From contig CM076848.1 of the NCBI GenBank assembly GCA_039519185.1, positions 54,152,778 to 54,216,777 on the forward strand: DNA of 64,000 nt, given 5' to 3'. Numbering within the stretch: position 1 is the stretch's first letter; every line of letters begins with the position of its first letter. The position numbers were made by a program, and so were the translations under genes. This DNA is from Astragalus membranaceus (lineage: Eukaryota > Streptophyta > Magnoliopsida > Fabales > Fabaceae). A model generated the notes under the pieces. It did no database searches. It was not told where the DNA came from and worked only from the letters and a program-made list of their open reading frames with translations. Positions 1 to 11,148 of this stretch are shown piece after piece.

Positions 1-32
1 GAATCCCTCCTTCGGATTTTTCGGTCGCTACA
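1..32 (+). repeat. 3' end of the Ogre 5' LTR
   Basis: These 32 bases, ending in CA, are identical to 15778-15809. The rest of the 5' LTR (about 3.1 kb by comparison with the 3' copy) lies before the window. Confidence 0.9.
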
Positions 33-34
33 GC

Positions 35-54
35 TGGCGACTCCGCTGGGGACC
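35..54 (+). promoter_or_regulatory. Ogre primer-binding site
   Basis: Two bases after the LTR end the sequence begins TGGCGACTCCGCTGGGGA. TGG is the complement of a tRNA CCA tail. Ogre elements are reported to prime from tRNA-Arg; I infer the same here, but the tRNA match was not computed. Confidence 0.75.
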
Positions 55-1581
55 TATTTTAAGAGGGTCAAGCCTAATTTAGTTAAATGTGTGGATATTT
101 GTTAGTTTTGTACCTTTGTTTACCCTTAGTCTTTCTATTAGCACGTCTATTTCATTTATCTGTTTATTCGCTTTATTGAACCTTAGGGTAGAAGTCCTTT
201 GTACTATTATCTGTATTTCTTTTACAGCATGGGTAGTTTAGGTTGCTTATATCACACACATCACCTACACATTATTGCACACACTCTTGAGCGGGGCCCT
301 ATACCCGGGTCTGAAAAAAAAAACCTAGGACGAGTGGAGACGATTAGTGTCAGTCATTCTGGATTTTATCTGTCTGACTCTCATGAAAGCCTCAACCAGA
401 GTACGCTCTTTCGTGGTACCCCACACCAGGTAGCTCGCTATCGTTGTGGGTCATATCACGAAGGAGATTTCATCTCTGGAGACCCTTGTGAGGAAGTGAT
501 TAGAGCCACCTGAGAGATTGATCACACAAGTAGCCCTAGACCGTGACCTATAGGGGTGTTCAAAACCGAACCAAACCAATAGAAAACCGCAAACCGAACC
601 AAACCAAACCGAAAGCCGCAAAAAACCGCTTCTTATTGGTTTGGTTCGGTTCTTTTTTTCATTGCACCGCGCGGTTTGGTTCGGTTCGCGGTTTTGATTA
701 TAGAAACCGAACCAAACCAAACCAAACCGCAAGTAACACTAAGACTTATTGACTTACAACATTCCTTACTAACTTACTAGCTCAAATGCAACTAAAACCC
801 AACTCTCACTCACTTACTAGCCCAAATACAATTAATTCTTTGATTCACTTACAAACAATCTATATTGTTATGTTATATTTAAAAATTACAATAAAATATT
901 TAATTCAAATTCTTTTAAACATTGTCTTAACTATCTTAAAAGAATTAAAAGAGCGTAATTTATATACTACATATATTAGAGTAGATTTTTTCTTAAAGAT
1001 TTATGTTAGCAATTTTTTGTGTTAGTTAATTTTAACTTCGTTTTAAATTATGTTTTGTCTTGGAAAAAACCGAACCAACCGAACCAATCCAAACCGCATT
1101 AGTTTGGTTTGGTTTGGTTCGGTTTGGTTTGGTTCGGTTTTATTTTAGGAAGCCAACCGAACCAAACCAAACCGCATGTAGTTTTAGCTTGCGGTTCGGT
1201 TCACTTTTTATCTCAAAACCGAACCAAACCGCACCGCGAACACCCCTAGTGACCTATGTATACGACCTAACCTGTTTAGGACACAAGGGCAATTCACCTA
1301 CCCGTTGCATCATCACAAACTTTTTATCTTTCAAAAAAAAATCAAATAATGAAAACCATTTACTCTTTTTGCCCTTTACATATATTTTATGTGACATGGT
1401 TAATGTTTCTCAAAATTTGAATCACCAAAATTTTCTCTGTAACGTCATTCTTTAATTCATCATACATCATCGTTATTTCAAAAAATAATATACAAAAAAT
1501 CCTCACATGCATGCTATTCATCTCATTTAGGTTTGCCGGGAATTGTGAGAGGCTCGAAAGTTTTGTCATAAGCAAGGCGAC
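55..1581 (+). other. Ogre leader, interrupted by a hAT-like element
   Basis: This is untranslated leader between the primer-binding site and ORF1. No long open frame is present. About 700 bp of it (551-1248) is a later DNA-transposon insertion. A pyrimidine-rich stretch ending in CAG near 225-230 could act as a splice acceptor for the genomic RNA, but nothing else supports that. Confidence 0.6.
551..1248. mobile_element. Non-autonomous hAT-like element in the Ogre leader
   Basis: The element is 698 bp, with 11-bp terminal inverted repeats TAGGGGTGTTC / GAACACCCCTA. It is flanked by a perfect 8-bp target duplication GTGACCTA at 543-550 and 1249-1256. An 8-bp duplication and TAGGG-type ends are characteristic of hAT transposons. 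Both subterminal regions are dense in short AACCGAACC / GGTTTGGTT motifs on both strands, as expected for hAT transposase-binding repeats. There is no transposase frame, so it would depend on an autonomous partner. Confidence 0.9.
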
Positions 1582-3651
1582 ATGGGATCAAACTGTGAAG
1601 CAATCCAAACTCTGAACTACCCTATAGTAAAACAGCCTAATCTGACAAGTCTAAGGGAATGTGCTGATCGATTGCCGCCCATCGAGTGCAGGTCTTTTGA
1701 TAGAGCGTATGGGAAGATTATTATGTTACTACAATTGGACGTGCAAACGGAGGCCATTGCCGCTTTGAGCCAGTTCTACGACTCTTCATTAAGATGCTTC
1801 ACCTTCAAAAATTTCCAAATGGCACCTACCCTGGAAGAATATACACAGATCTTCGGCTTTCCTCAACAAGACAATGGACCCTACCAGTATCAGGGACAAT
1901 ACTACACAGATGAGAAACTCGCCTCAATGTTACAAACCAGCAAAGAGAACTTGAAGCTCCGGAAGAAAAATCGAAATGGCATTGCAGGATTCCCACAAGA
2001 GTATCTGGAAAGCCAAATGAAGTCATTCGCCGACGCTAGAAATTGGGGTCCTTTTAAGCAGGTGTTAGCCTTGACCATCTTTGGCATTGTCCTATTTCCA
2101 CGCCTTGAAAGATATGTGGACACAACAGCTATTGGTGTCTTCTTATCCTTCAAGGATGGAGAAAACCCACTTAATCCGATTCCAGCCATGCTCGCTGACA
2201 CTTACTGTACTTTCACTCATTATAGTGAGCTAAGGGGAAAGAGGATATCTTGCTGCCTGCACGCCTTGTATGTTTGGCTTCTCACCCATGCTTTCGTTAA
2301 CAAAGTCAGAGTAGAAGGCCCAATTGAAGACGCCAGAGGGTGTGATGTGAAGACAATGAACACTAGTGAATGGTTGCAAGTGCTAGGGGGCCTTCATGAA
2401 TACAAGGTTCGTTGGCACCCATCATGGTGGAAGGATAGGCCCGCAGTAGTTTTTCAGTGTGGAAACTTTCAAAACGTCCCGCTCATGGGGACAAGAGGAT
2501 GCATAAATTACAATCCTTCTCTAACTCTAAGACAGCTGGGGTACCCCATGCAAAATCCCCCCACCAAAGACATGTTAATCCCTTTTTACCTCCATGAGGG
2601 AAGCCCAAAAGAGGTTGACATGCTCCAGAAGATTTCTCAAGCGTGGGATATGGTCGTCCGCAAGGGACAAGAGCTTACTAAAAGGAGCGGCGATAAGGAA
2701 ACCACCTTTCGTCAATGGCTCCAAAAGAGGATCCAAGACACCCGATTGCCTTACCAAAGTGCACTATGGGTTGAGGAAGAAATACCTGAACCTACCCTTC
2801 CCACTGTCGAAGATTTAGATAAGCTTAAAATGGCATTGTCAAAGGCCGAAGAAGAAAAGAAGGGCTTGCAGGCAGAGTTAGAGAAAGTGCTCCTAAAAAA
2901 CCAGAAATTGGAGGAGGAGAACGCAAGTAAGTCAGTGGCCATTGAAGACTGCCGCAAGCAGCTCAAGATTGAACAAAAGGACAAACTAGACGTTCAAAAG
3001 TACCTAAGAGGGGCGAAAGAGGAAATAAAACGTCGCAACCTGAAAATGAACCAAGCCATCGATGATGCATACAAGTGGAAAAAGTTATGGGAAGAATCAA
3101 TGATTGCTGAAAAGACCACACAAAGCCTGCTAATGGTATCAAAAAGAGAGTCCCGGATGATGGCAGCCGAGTTTGAAGAGCAAGTGAAAAGTATCAAGCA
3201 GGATAAAGATACCATTGAAGAGATACTCCGAGAATACCAACAAGCCTTGAGAAGGGAGCATGAAAAATCTGATGAGCTGAACGACCATATCAGATATCAA
3301 GAGGAGGTTTACCACCAGTTGAAGACAGAAAGCATCCATTGGGAGAATCGCTTTGTGGAGTTGGTCAGCAGGATAGAAAACCATGAAGCCTTCATAGAGT
3401 TGAAGAATGAAAGCTTATACTGGAAAGATAGATTCTCAAAGTTGGCATGGCTGGCCAATCAAGCTATCACGGGAATCCCCGAACGTCTAAAGGAGGCTAA
3501 CGCGGCAATGCACCCGTTTAACACCCCGGTCCAAGTTTCCGAATTCATGGAGTTTTGCGAGGTTCTGATTGCCGAACTCCGGGAGAAGGCTGGCAGCACT
3601 ACTAGTAGAAAAAGAGGGAGGAGTGGAAAAATGAAAGCCATATGTATTTGA
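1582..3651 (+). CDS. Ogre ORF1 protein (DUF7745-like domain plus coiled coil)
   Basis: This intact 689-residue frame lies upstream of gag, the position of the extra ORF1 that sets Ogre elements apart. Residues about 25-260 resemble the plant retroelement domain now called DUF7745, related to the plant mobile domain. Seen there are an aromatic-rich segment (FGFPQQDNGPYQYQG), a hydrophobic helix (LALTIFGIVLFPRLERY) and a later CLHALYVWLLTHAF segment. Residues about 405-610 are rich in Glu, Lys and Leu heptads (for example KAEEEKKGLQAELEKVLLKN), which predicts a long coiled coil. The C-terminus has a basic RKRGRSGKMK patch that could be a nuclear localisation signal. Its function is unknown. The start at 1582 is the first ATG of the frame. 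Unlike gag and pol in the same copy, this frame has no lesion. Confidence 0.75.
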   Translation: MGSNCEAIQTLNYPIVKQPNLTSLRECADRLPPIECRSFDRAYGKIIMLLQLDVQTEAIAALSQFYDSSLRCFTFKNFQMAPTLEEYTQIFGFPQQDNGPYQYQGQYYTDEKLASMLQTSKENLKLRKKNRNGIAGFPQEYLESQMKSFADARNWGPFKQVLALTIFGIVLFPRLERYVDTTAIGVFLSFKDGENPLNPIPAMLADTYCTFTHYSELRGKRISCCLHALYVWLLTHAFVNKVRVEGPIEDARGCDVKTMNTSEWLQVLGGLHEYKVRWHPSWWKDRPAVVFQCGNFQNVPLMGTRGCINYNPSLTLRQLGYPMQNPPTKDMLIPFYLHEGSPKEVDMLQKISQAWDMVVRKGQELTKRSGDKETTFRQWLQKRIQDTRLPYQSALWVEEEIPEPTLPTVEDLDKLKMALSKAEEEKKGLQAELEKVLLKNQKLEEENASKSVAIEDCRKQLKIEQKDKLDVQKYLRGAKEEIKRRNLKMNQAIDDAYKWKKLWEESMIAEKTTQSLLMVSKRESRMMAAEFEEQVKSIKQDKDTIEEILREYQQALRREHEKSDELNDHIRYQEEVYHQLKTESIHWENRFVELVSRIENHEAFIELKNESLYWKDRFSKLAWLANQAITGIPERLKEANAAMHPFNTPVQVSEFMEFCEVLIAELREKAGSTTSRKRGRSGKMKAICI

Positions 3652-3979
3652 GTGAAATTTAAAGAACATTGTACTTTTCTTTTCGAAGCTTTATTTCCAA
3701 AATGCTGTACTTTCCTCCATCAATGAAGTTTGTTTGTCTCACATGCTGATCCTTTATCTTGAAAATATTGTGGAACTTTGATCTGTGTACTTATGACAAA
3801 TCAGGATGCGCTTGCAATTCCCGACCTAAAACAATAAGACTCATGCACACATGCATCATTCGCATTTTCATCCATTCATATACTCATACATATACTCATA
3901 CCATGTGTCCCACCAACAGAGAGTAAAAGACAAGCTGGTGCGTCAACATCGCTATTGTACTCGTTCTCAGGCCAAAAAC
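3652..3979 (+). other. Spacer between Ogre ORF1 and gag
   Basis: AT-rich, no coding signal seen. It contains short ATTCATA-type repeats near 3860-3900. Confidence 0.5.
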
Positions 3980-6900
3980 ATGGAAGAAAACCAGGACAAT
4001 CCGCCTCAAGATATCCCGGATCAAGGCAATCCACCTCAACCTAGGCAATCAAGAGCTTAGGGCAGAGATAGATGGGATGAAAGAACAGATGACTGAAATC
4101 TTGAAGGTTCTACAAGCTTTGAGGGACAAAGACACAAGTGAAGATGTCTCCGCTGGGAACACGGAAAATCAAGTTACCAACCCTCCTCCTCCCAATGGAC
4201 TCGGGATCCCGCATACAGTGCCCCCCACTGCGACTAATAACCAGGGTTACATATGGCCTCCTTACGGACTTCCACAAGGTTACACACCTCCGACAGTCGA
4301 TGCTAGTCCAGAAGACGGTCCCTCAGGAGTCGCGGGCCAACAACAGCTTACACCAACGGGTCACGATGGTAATCCGGGGGCACCACAAGTTCAAAACCCG
4401 ACCCCCGTCGTCATACCACAAAGACTCCCACTTGGCTGCCCTCCGCCGCCGATAGTTGACGCTCAAGCTCAGGGTTCCAACCTCAGGAATCCCACTCATT
4501 CACATACCCCAAATGTGAACCCAGCCATAGTTCCGATGATTCATCCTTACTATGGTATGAGTGGGCTCCCTCACAATTACTCTATGGAGAACCCTCAAGC
4601 CAAATACAAACTACAAATGCTTGAGGAAAGGTTGAGAGCAGTTGAGGGATCCAATGTTGGTGCGAGAGATGCTTATGACTTGTGCCTCGTCCCTAACATG
4701 GTCATCCCTCCAAAATTTAAGGTGCCAGACTTCGACAAGTACAGAGGGTCGACTTGCCATGTGAGCCACTTAACCATGTACTGCAGGAGGATGGCGGCAT
4801 TTGCTCATGACGACAAATTGCTCATTCACTACTTCCAAGATAGTCTGTCTGGGGCAGCTTCGAGCTGGTACATGCAATTAGAACGTGCCCATATCAGATG
4901 CTGGAAAGACCTAGCCGATGCATTTTTGAGGCAATACAAATATAACATTGACATGGCTCCCGATAGGACACAATTGCAGAGCATGACGAAGAGAGACAAT
5001 GAGTCCTTCAAAGAATATGCCCAACGCTGGAGAGGTTTGGCTGCACAGGTGGTACCACCTTTGTTAGAAAAAGAGATGGTATCAATGTTCATGGATACTC
5101 TTCAATCACCTTTCTACGACAGGTTGATTGGGAGCGTGTCTTCGAACTTTTCAGATATGATCGTCATCGGAGAAAGATTAGAGAATGGATGGAGAAACGG
5201 GAAGATTGCATATAGCTCCGCTGGAACCAGCAATCAGAAAAGGCCCTTCCCAGGTTTCCCTAAAAAGAAAGACGGAGAAACCAATGCCATCTCTGGATCA
5301 GGAAAGCCTCCCTACAACAACCCCCGACAAACTTTACAAATACCTACTCAAACACCACAAGCCCCACCTCACCAAGTCAACCCAGGCTATAGACCACAAA
5401 ACTACCAAGAAAGAAAGCCCGCCAATTTCGACCCAATACCCATGTCATACACAGACCTATTCAATCACCTCATCATTCACAACTTGATCACTCCCCGTCC
5501 AATGAGACCCCTTCAACCTCCTTTCCCTAGGAGCTATGACCCAGAGGCTAGTTGTGGATTCCACGCTGGGGCAGTTGGCCATTCAACAGAAAATTGCAAG
5601 GCATTGAAATATGTAGTACAAGACTTAATTGAATCTAAATGGTTAAGCTTCGCAGAAGATGGTCCGAATGTTGCCACTAACCCTCTGCCGGGGCACGGGA
5701 AACCCTCGGTCAATGCCATTGAGAATGTTGAGGGGCAATTATTGGTCAGAAAGGTGGAGGACATTGTCACACCCCTGGACCTCATCCATGCTGATTTGTG
5801 TCACTTCGGAATCATTATGAAGGGATGTACCGGAAAGGGCTCGTGTGCTGATCCCCTTTGTGTCGGGGCCTGTGAAGCATTCAAGCCAGTCCTGCAAGAC
5901 TTATTAGATCGACACATAATACAAATAGGTCTTCAAAAGAAAGAGGAAGGCGTGTCGACTCTCCAGTCAAGCATTGACCAGAGCAAGAGTATCCGGAAAC
6001 CACTGGAAATCCATTACAAAAAGGACACAAAGCTAACCACCGCTGTGCCTAAACCAATCACTATTCAAGTGCCAGTCCCTTTTCCCTTTAAAAGCACCAA
6101 TGCAGTCCCGTGGAGTTACAATGTGAAGGTTCAGACCAACCCAGATGTCATTAACATCTCAGGGACCGGTGGGATGACTCGAAGTGGACGTTTCTATACC
6201 CCTGGAGGGCCTAGTGAGGACCGAACAAAAGAAGGGGAGGAAAGAGCCCGTAAGGGCAAAAGCATAGAGCAGGAACCTGTCGATAAGAATGCAGGAAAGA
6301 AGACGTTATCCGAGCAAGAAGCCAGTGAATTTCTGAAGCTTATGAGACAAAGCGAGTATAAGGTGGTTGATCAACTGAACCAAACTCCCGCAAAGATATC
6401 TCTGTTGTCATTATTGCTCAGTTCCGATGCCCATCGTGCAGCGTTGACAAAAGTATTGAATGAGGCCCATGTCGCTCATGACATCTCGGTCGGCCAATTT
6501 GATGGGATCGTCGGAAACCTTGTTGCAAGTAATTATCTCACCTTTACTGATGATGAGATTCCAACTGAAGGAAGGGGGCACAACAAGGCCCTACACATAT
6601 CTGTGAAGTGTGGAGATTACTCTCTTGCTCGGGTACTTATTGACAATGGTTCATCTTTGAATGTATTACCCAGATCAACCATGGAGAAATTAGATGTGGA
6701 CTGTTCATACATGAGACCAAGTTCCATATTAGTCAGGGCCTTTGACGGATCGAAAAGGGAAGTCATCGGAGAAATGGAATTACCTGTGCAAGTAGGTCCG
6801 GAGAACTTCGTGGTGACCTTCCAGATAATGGACATTGCCCCATCCTACAGTTGTCTCTTGGGGAGGCTATGGATCCACTCGGCAGGGGCAGTTCCCTCTT

Positions 6901-7502
6901 CTTTACACCAGAAGCTCAAGTTCATAGTCAACAATAAGCTGGTGGTTATTTTCGGTGAGGAAGAAATGCTGATAAATAAGTCCGCTCCCACTCGTTACAT
7001 TGGGGCTGCTGAAGAGTCTTTCGAGACTGCCTTCCAAGCATTGGAAATCGCCAATACATCTGCTATGTTAGAACCCAAGCTATCCAAGACTGCCGTGATG
7101 GTTGCTAAGTTCGTGTTAGGAAAAGGCTACCAAGCTGGAGGAGGCTTGGGAAAAACCGGACAGGGGATCCTGACGCCAATACAGCCAGAGGAGAACAAAG
7201 ATAGGCATGGGATAGGATATCGGCCCAATCGCATTGACAAGAGAAGGATTGTGGAGGAAAAGAAGGAGCGGAGGTTAGCCAGGCTTGAGGACAGGGTGCC
7301 AAATACGAAGAGGATCATCATCTGCGACATCAAGGAAAGCTTTCGGAGTGCGGGAATGTTGAACCCCAATCAGATCGCCGCAGTTGAGGACGATCTGAGC
7401 GCTGAAGAAGGTGTCGTCAGTCTTGTACGCCCTTGTCCTGCAAACAAAAGGCTCAAGAATTGGGAGATCATTGATTTTCCTGTGGTTTTTAGTTCAAAGT
7501 AA
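3980..7502 (+). pseudogene. Ogre gag-protease with G-patch, frameshifted near the start
   Basis: The long frame runs 4077-7502 (1141 codons). Residues about 210-370 form the retrotransposon gag (capsid-like) domain. A C-x2-H-x4-GH-x4-C motif (CGFHAGAVGHSTENC) follows at about 490. The aspartic protease signature IDNGSSLNVLP is at about 853-863; Asp-Asn-Gly replaces the usual Asp-Ser/Thr-Gly. A G-patch (GKGYQAGGGLGKTGQGI) is at about 1013-1029, a known feature at the end of Ogre protease. The natural gag start is probably the ATG at 3980: its frame encodes a Gln/Pro-rich stretch and stops at 4058-4060, while the other frame takes over around 4040-4050 with a coherent helix. I infer a one-base indel there. 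Translation from 4077 is the alternative. Confidence 0.75.
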
Positions 7503-7815
7503 TGTTTCTATAATGTAATCCTCTGGCTCTGCCCAAGGCCTTAGGATATTTCATTCGGGCACGCATGTTTTCCTTCCAGTATTAATATCAATGCAACGTT
7601 ATTTCAGTTCCCAATAAACCCCCGTTTTTCTTTTCTTTTACATTCGCTTCTTATTTTCTTTCTTTCGTTTTTATTCCGTTAATTTACACTAATGCAAATC
7701 CGAAAAAAATGTCTTTGAAAATAACAACGTCAATAATCCATATTGTAACTTTGATCACCCCATCAATCAAACTGAGGAAGATGTTGAGGATAATTGGGAA
7801 ACCCCTCCAGAGTTA
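7503..7815 (+). other. Candidate Ogre intron between protease and RT
   Basis: This 313-bp stretch has no conserved coding content and several pyrimidine-rich tracts (for example 7620-7680). It separates the protease-G-patch frame from the RT frame. Ogre elements are known to remove an intron at this place to express pol. A GTAATG at 7499-7504 is a possible donor. I could not fix the acceptor; an in-frame coding stretch upstream of 7816 extends back to about 7735, so the acceptor should lie before that. Confidence 0.5.
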
Positions 7816-9834
7816 ATGAGAATGATGGAACAAGAGGAAAAAATAATCGAACCCCACGAGGAATCAACTGAAACGATCAACTTAGGCACGGAAGAAGACA
7901 AAAAAGAAGTCAACATTGGCACCACATTGAAAGACAGCGAGCGAGAGAAATTGGTTAGGTTGTTGTTTGACTATGTTGACGTCTTCGCATGGACATACCA
8001 AGACATGCCTGGACTGGACCCCAACATAGTCGAACATAAGTTACCAGTAAAACCAGAATGCCCGCCGGTAAAACAAAAGTTAAGAAGAATGAAACCAGAA
8101 ATGTCGCTGAAAATCCGAGACGAGGTTAAGAAACAGTTCGATGCTGGGTTTTTAGCAGTAGCAAAATACCCTCAATGGGTAGCCAATATTGTACCGGTCC
8201 CAAAGAAAGACGGGAAGGTTCGGATGTGCGTCGATTATCGAGATTTGAACAGAGCCAGCCCCAAAGATGACTTCCCTTTGCCTCACATTGATGTCCTGGT
8301 AGATAGCACAGCACAACACTCTCTGTTCTCCTTCATGGATGGATACTCCGGATACAACCAAATTAAGATGGCCCCTGAAGACATGGAGAAAACCACCTTC
8401 ATCACTCTCTGGGGAACCTTCTGTTACAAAGTAATGCCATTCGGACTGAAGAATGCTGGTGCCACGTACCAAAGGGCAATGGTCGCATTGTTCCATGATA
8501 TGATGCATAAGGAAATAGAGGTTTACGTGGATGACATGATTGCAAAATCCAAGACTGAAGAAGAGCATATCGTCAATCTGCAAAAACTCTTCGAACGTCT
8601 CTGGAAGTTCAAACTCAGATTAAACCCTGCCAAATGCACCTTCGGTGTAAGATCGGGAAAGCTGTTGGGTTTCATAGTCAGTCAGAGGGGAATAGAAGTA
8701 GATCCAGCCAAAATACGAGCAATACTAGAAATGCCGGTACCGAGTACTGAAAAAGAAGTTCGTGGTTTCCTGGGAAGATTGAACTACATCTCTAGGTTCA
8801 TATCGCAGCTAACATCTACATGCGAGCCTATCTTCAAGCTTTTGTGCAAAAACCAAGAAACAAAGTGGAATGATAATTGCCAAGAAGCCTTTGAAAAGAT
8901 CAAAAGGTACCTCCAAAATCCACCGATTCTGATGCCGCCTGTGCAGGGCAGACCTCTCATCCTGTATCTAACAGTGCTAGACAAGTCAATGGGTTGTGTA
9001 CTGGGGCAACATGATGAATCCGGAAAGAAGGAACATGCCATCTACTATCTAAGCAAGAAATTCACCGAGTGCGAGACAAGATACTCATTGTTGGAAAGAA
9101 CGTGTTGTGCTCTGGCCTGGGCTGCACGTCGTTTGAGGCAGTATATGCTGAGCCACACGACTTGGTTGGTATCTAAAATGGACCCAGTCAAGTATATTTT
9201 TGAAAAACCCGCACTCACAGGGAGGATCGCTCGCTGGCAAATGCTACTATCTGAATACGACCTTTTATATGTCACCCAAAAAGCAATCAAAGGTAGTGCA
9301 TTGGCTGAGTACTTGGCACACCAGCCCATCGAAGATTACCAATCAATGCAGTGTGATTTCCCAGACGAAGATATAATGGCTCTATTCGTAGAAGGGAATC
9401 CTCCGGACAACGAAAGGTGGAGAATGTTATTCGACGGCGCTTCTAATTTATACGGGCACGAGGTCGGAGCTGTACTGATCTCTCCTGATAATCGCTTCGT
9501 ACCGTTTACCGCTAGACTGAGTTTCTATTGCACCAACAACATTGCAGAATATGAAGCGTGCGTCCTAGGCATCAAAGCAGCCCTTGAATGGAAAGTCAAA
9601 AGACTCGATGTATATGGGGACTCAGCTTTAGTCATCCATCAGACAAAAGGTGACTGGGAAACCAAGGATTACAAATTAATTCCTTATCATGATCACATCC
9701 AAAAGATGGTTGAACAATTTGAAGAGATCACTTTCCATCATCTCCCTCGCAAAGAAAATCAGTTGGCCGATGCTTTGGCGACTTTGTCATCAATGTTCAA
9801 TATCAATAACGACAAGAGTCTGACATTCATCTGA
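7816..9834 (+). pseudogene. Ogre reverse transcriptase-RNase H, in-frame stop at the 3' end
   Basis: The frame has 672 codons and continues in frame upstream of its first ATG. RT motifs are clear: MCVDYRDLNRASPKDDFPLP at about 135-155, FMDGYSGYNQIKM, the catalytic YVDDMIAKS (about 238), and LGFIVSQRGIEVDP. The connection domain carries FLGRLNYISRFI. A dual-type RNase H follows, with MLFDGASN at about 535 and a central AEYEAC near 575. A TGA at 9832-9834 ends the frame, yet the same frame continues at 9868 and then as integrase from 10084, so the TGA interrupts one polyprotein. CGA to TGA by deamination of a methylated cytosine would explain it. Confidence 0.85.
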
Positions 9835-9867
9835 ATCCAACATCGAGACCTACCGGCACATCATTGT

Positions 9868-11148
9868 GTGGCAATCGAAGAAGAGCCTGACAGTAAACCT
9901 TGGTATTACGATATCAAGCACTATATCACAAACAGAGAATATCCTCCTGGTGCCACCGAGAATGATAAGAGGACACTTAGGAGGCTGTCAATGGGTTTCT
10001 TCTTAAATGGGGAAGTGCTTTACAAGAGAAATCATGATATGGTCCTCCTCAGATGTGTAGCATAAGAAGAAGCAGAAAGAATTATGAAAGATGTCCGTGA
10101 GGGCTCGTTCGGCACCCATTCTAATGGGCACACCATGGCAAGGAAAATCCTAAGGGCTGGCTACTACTGGTTGTCAATGGAGACTGACTGCTTCAACTAC
10201 GTCAGAAAATGCCACAAATGTCAAATCTATGCCGACAATATCCATGTACCACCTGCCTCTCTGAATGTCCTAACAGCACCATGGCCATTCTCAATGTGGG
10301 GAATGGATGTCATCGGTCCCATCGAACCCAAGGCATCAAACGGACATCGTTTCATTCTTGTCGCTATTGATTATTTCACCAAATGGGCCGAGGCCGCTTC
10401 TTACGCCAGTGTAACAAAATCAGTGGTTGTCAGGTTCATAAAGAGAGATTTGATTTGCCGCTACGGTCTTCCAAATAAGATCATCACGGACAATGGGACC
10501 AACCTGAACAATAAGATGATGAAAGAGTTGTGTGACGACTTCAAAATCCAGCATCATAATTCCTCCCCATACCGTCCAAAGATGAATGGGGCAGTTGAGG
10601 CAGCAAATAAGAACATAAAGAAGATCGTGCAAAAGATGGTAGTGACCTTCAAGGACTGGCATGAAATGTTGCCCTTCGCTTTGCACGGGTATCGGACCTC
10701 TGTCCGCACGTCAACAGGGGCAACACCATTCTCACTAGTATATGGGATGGAAGCAGTTCTTCCCATCGAGGTGGAAATACCCTCCCTGCGAGTGCTAATG
10801 GAAACAAAATTGGGGGAAGCAGAATGGGTTCAAGCTCGTCTGGATCAGTTGAACCTCATAGAAGAAAAAAGAGTAGTTGCTTTGTGTCATGGGCAGTTGT
10901 ACCAACAAAGAATGAAAAAGGCTTATGATAAAAAAGTGCGCCCCCGCCAGTTTCAAGAAGGAGACCTCGTGCTCAAGAAGATGTTGCATATCCAAAAGGA
11001 TTCCCGTGGAAAATGGACCCCTAACTATGAAGGACCTTATGTGGTAAAGAAGGCATTCTCTGGAGGAGCATTGATTCTCACAAAAATGGACGGTGAAGAC
11101 CTCCCACTCCCAGTGAACTCGGACGCAGTTAAGAAGTACTATGCTTAA
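9868..11148 (+). pseudogene. Ogre integrase, split by an in-frame stop
   Basis: Frames 9868-10065 and 10084-11148 are in phase with each other and with RT, separated only by a TAA at 10063-10065. The second part has the HHCC zinc-binding motif (THSNGH ... CHKCQ, about residues 11-45 of the 10084 frame). The DDE core is also present: MDVIGP, then TDNGTNL, then the Glu in NGAVEAANKN. A GPY-like C-terminal segment ends in NYEGPYVVKKAF. Integrase inserts element cDNA into chromosomes. With stops at 9832 and 10063, this copy cannot make a complete pol by normal translation. Confidence 0.85.

Noticed and set aside
199..513. A 104-codon frame in the Ogre leader
   Set aside because: It begins at a non-ATG codon and shows no domain; likely chance opening in leader RNA.
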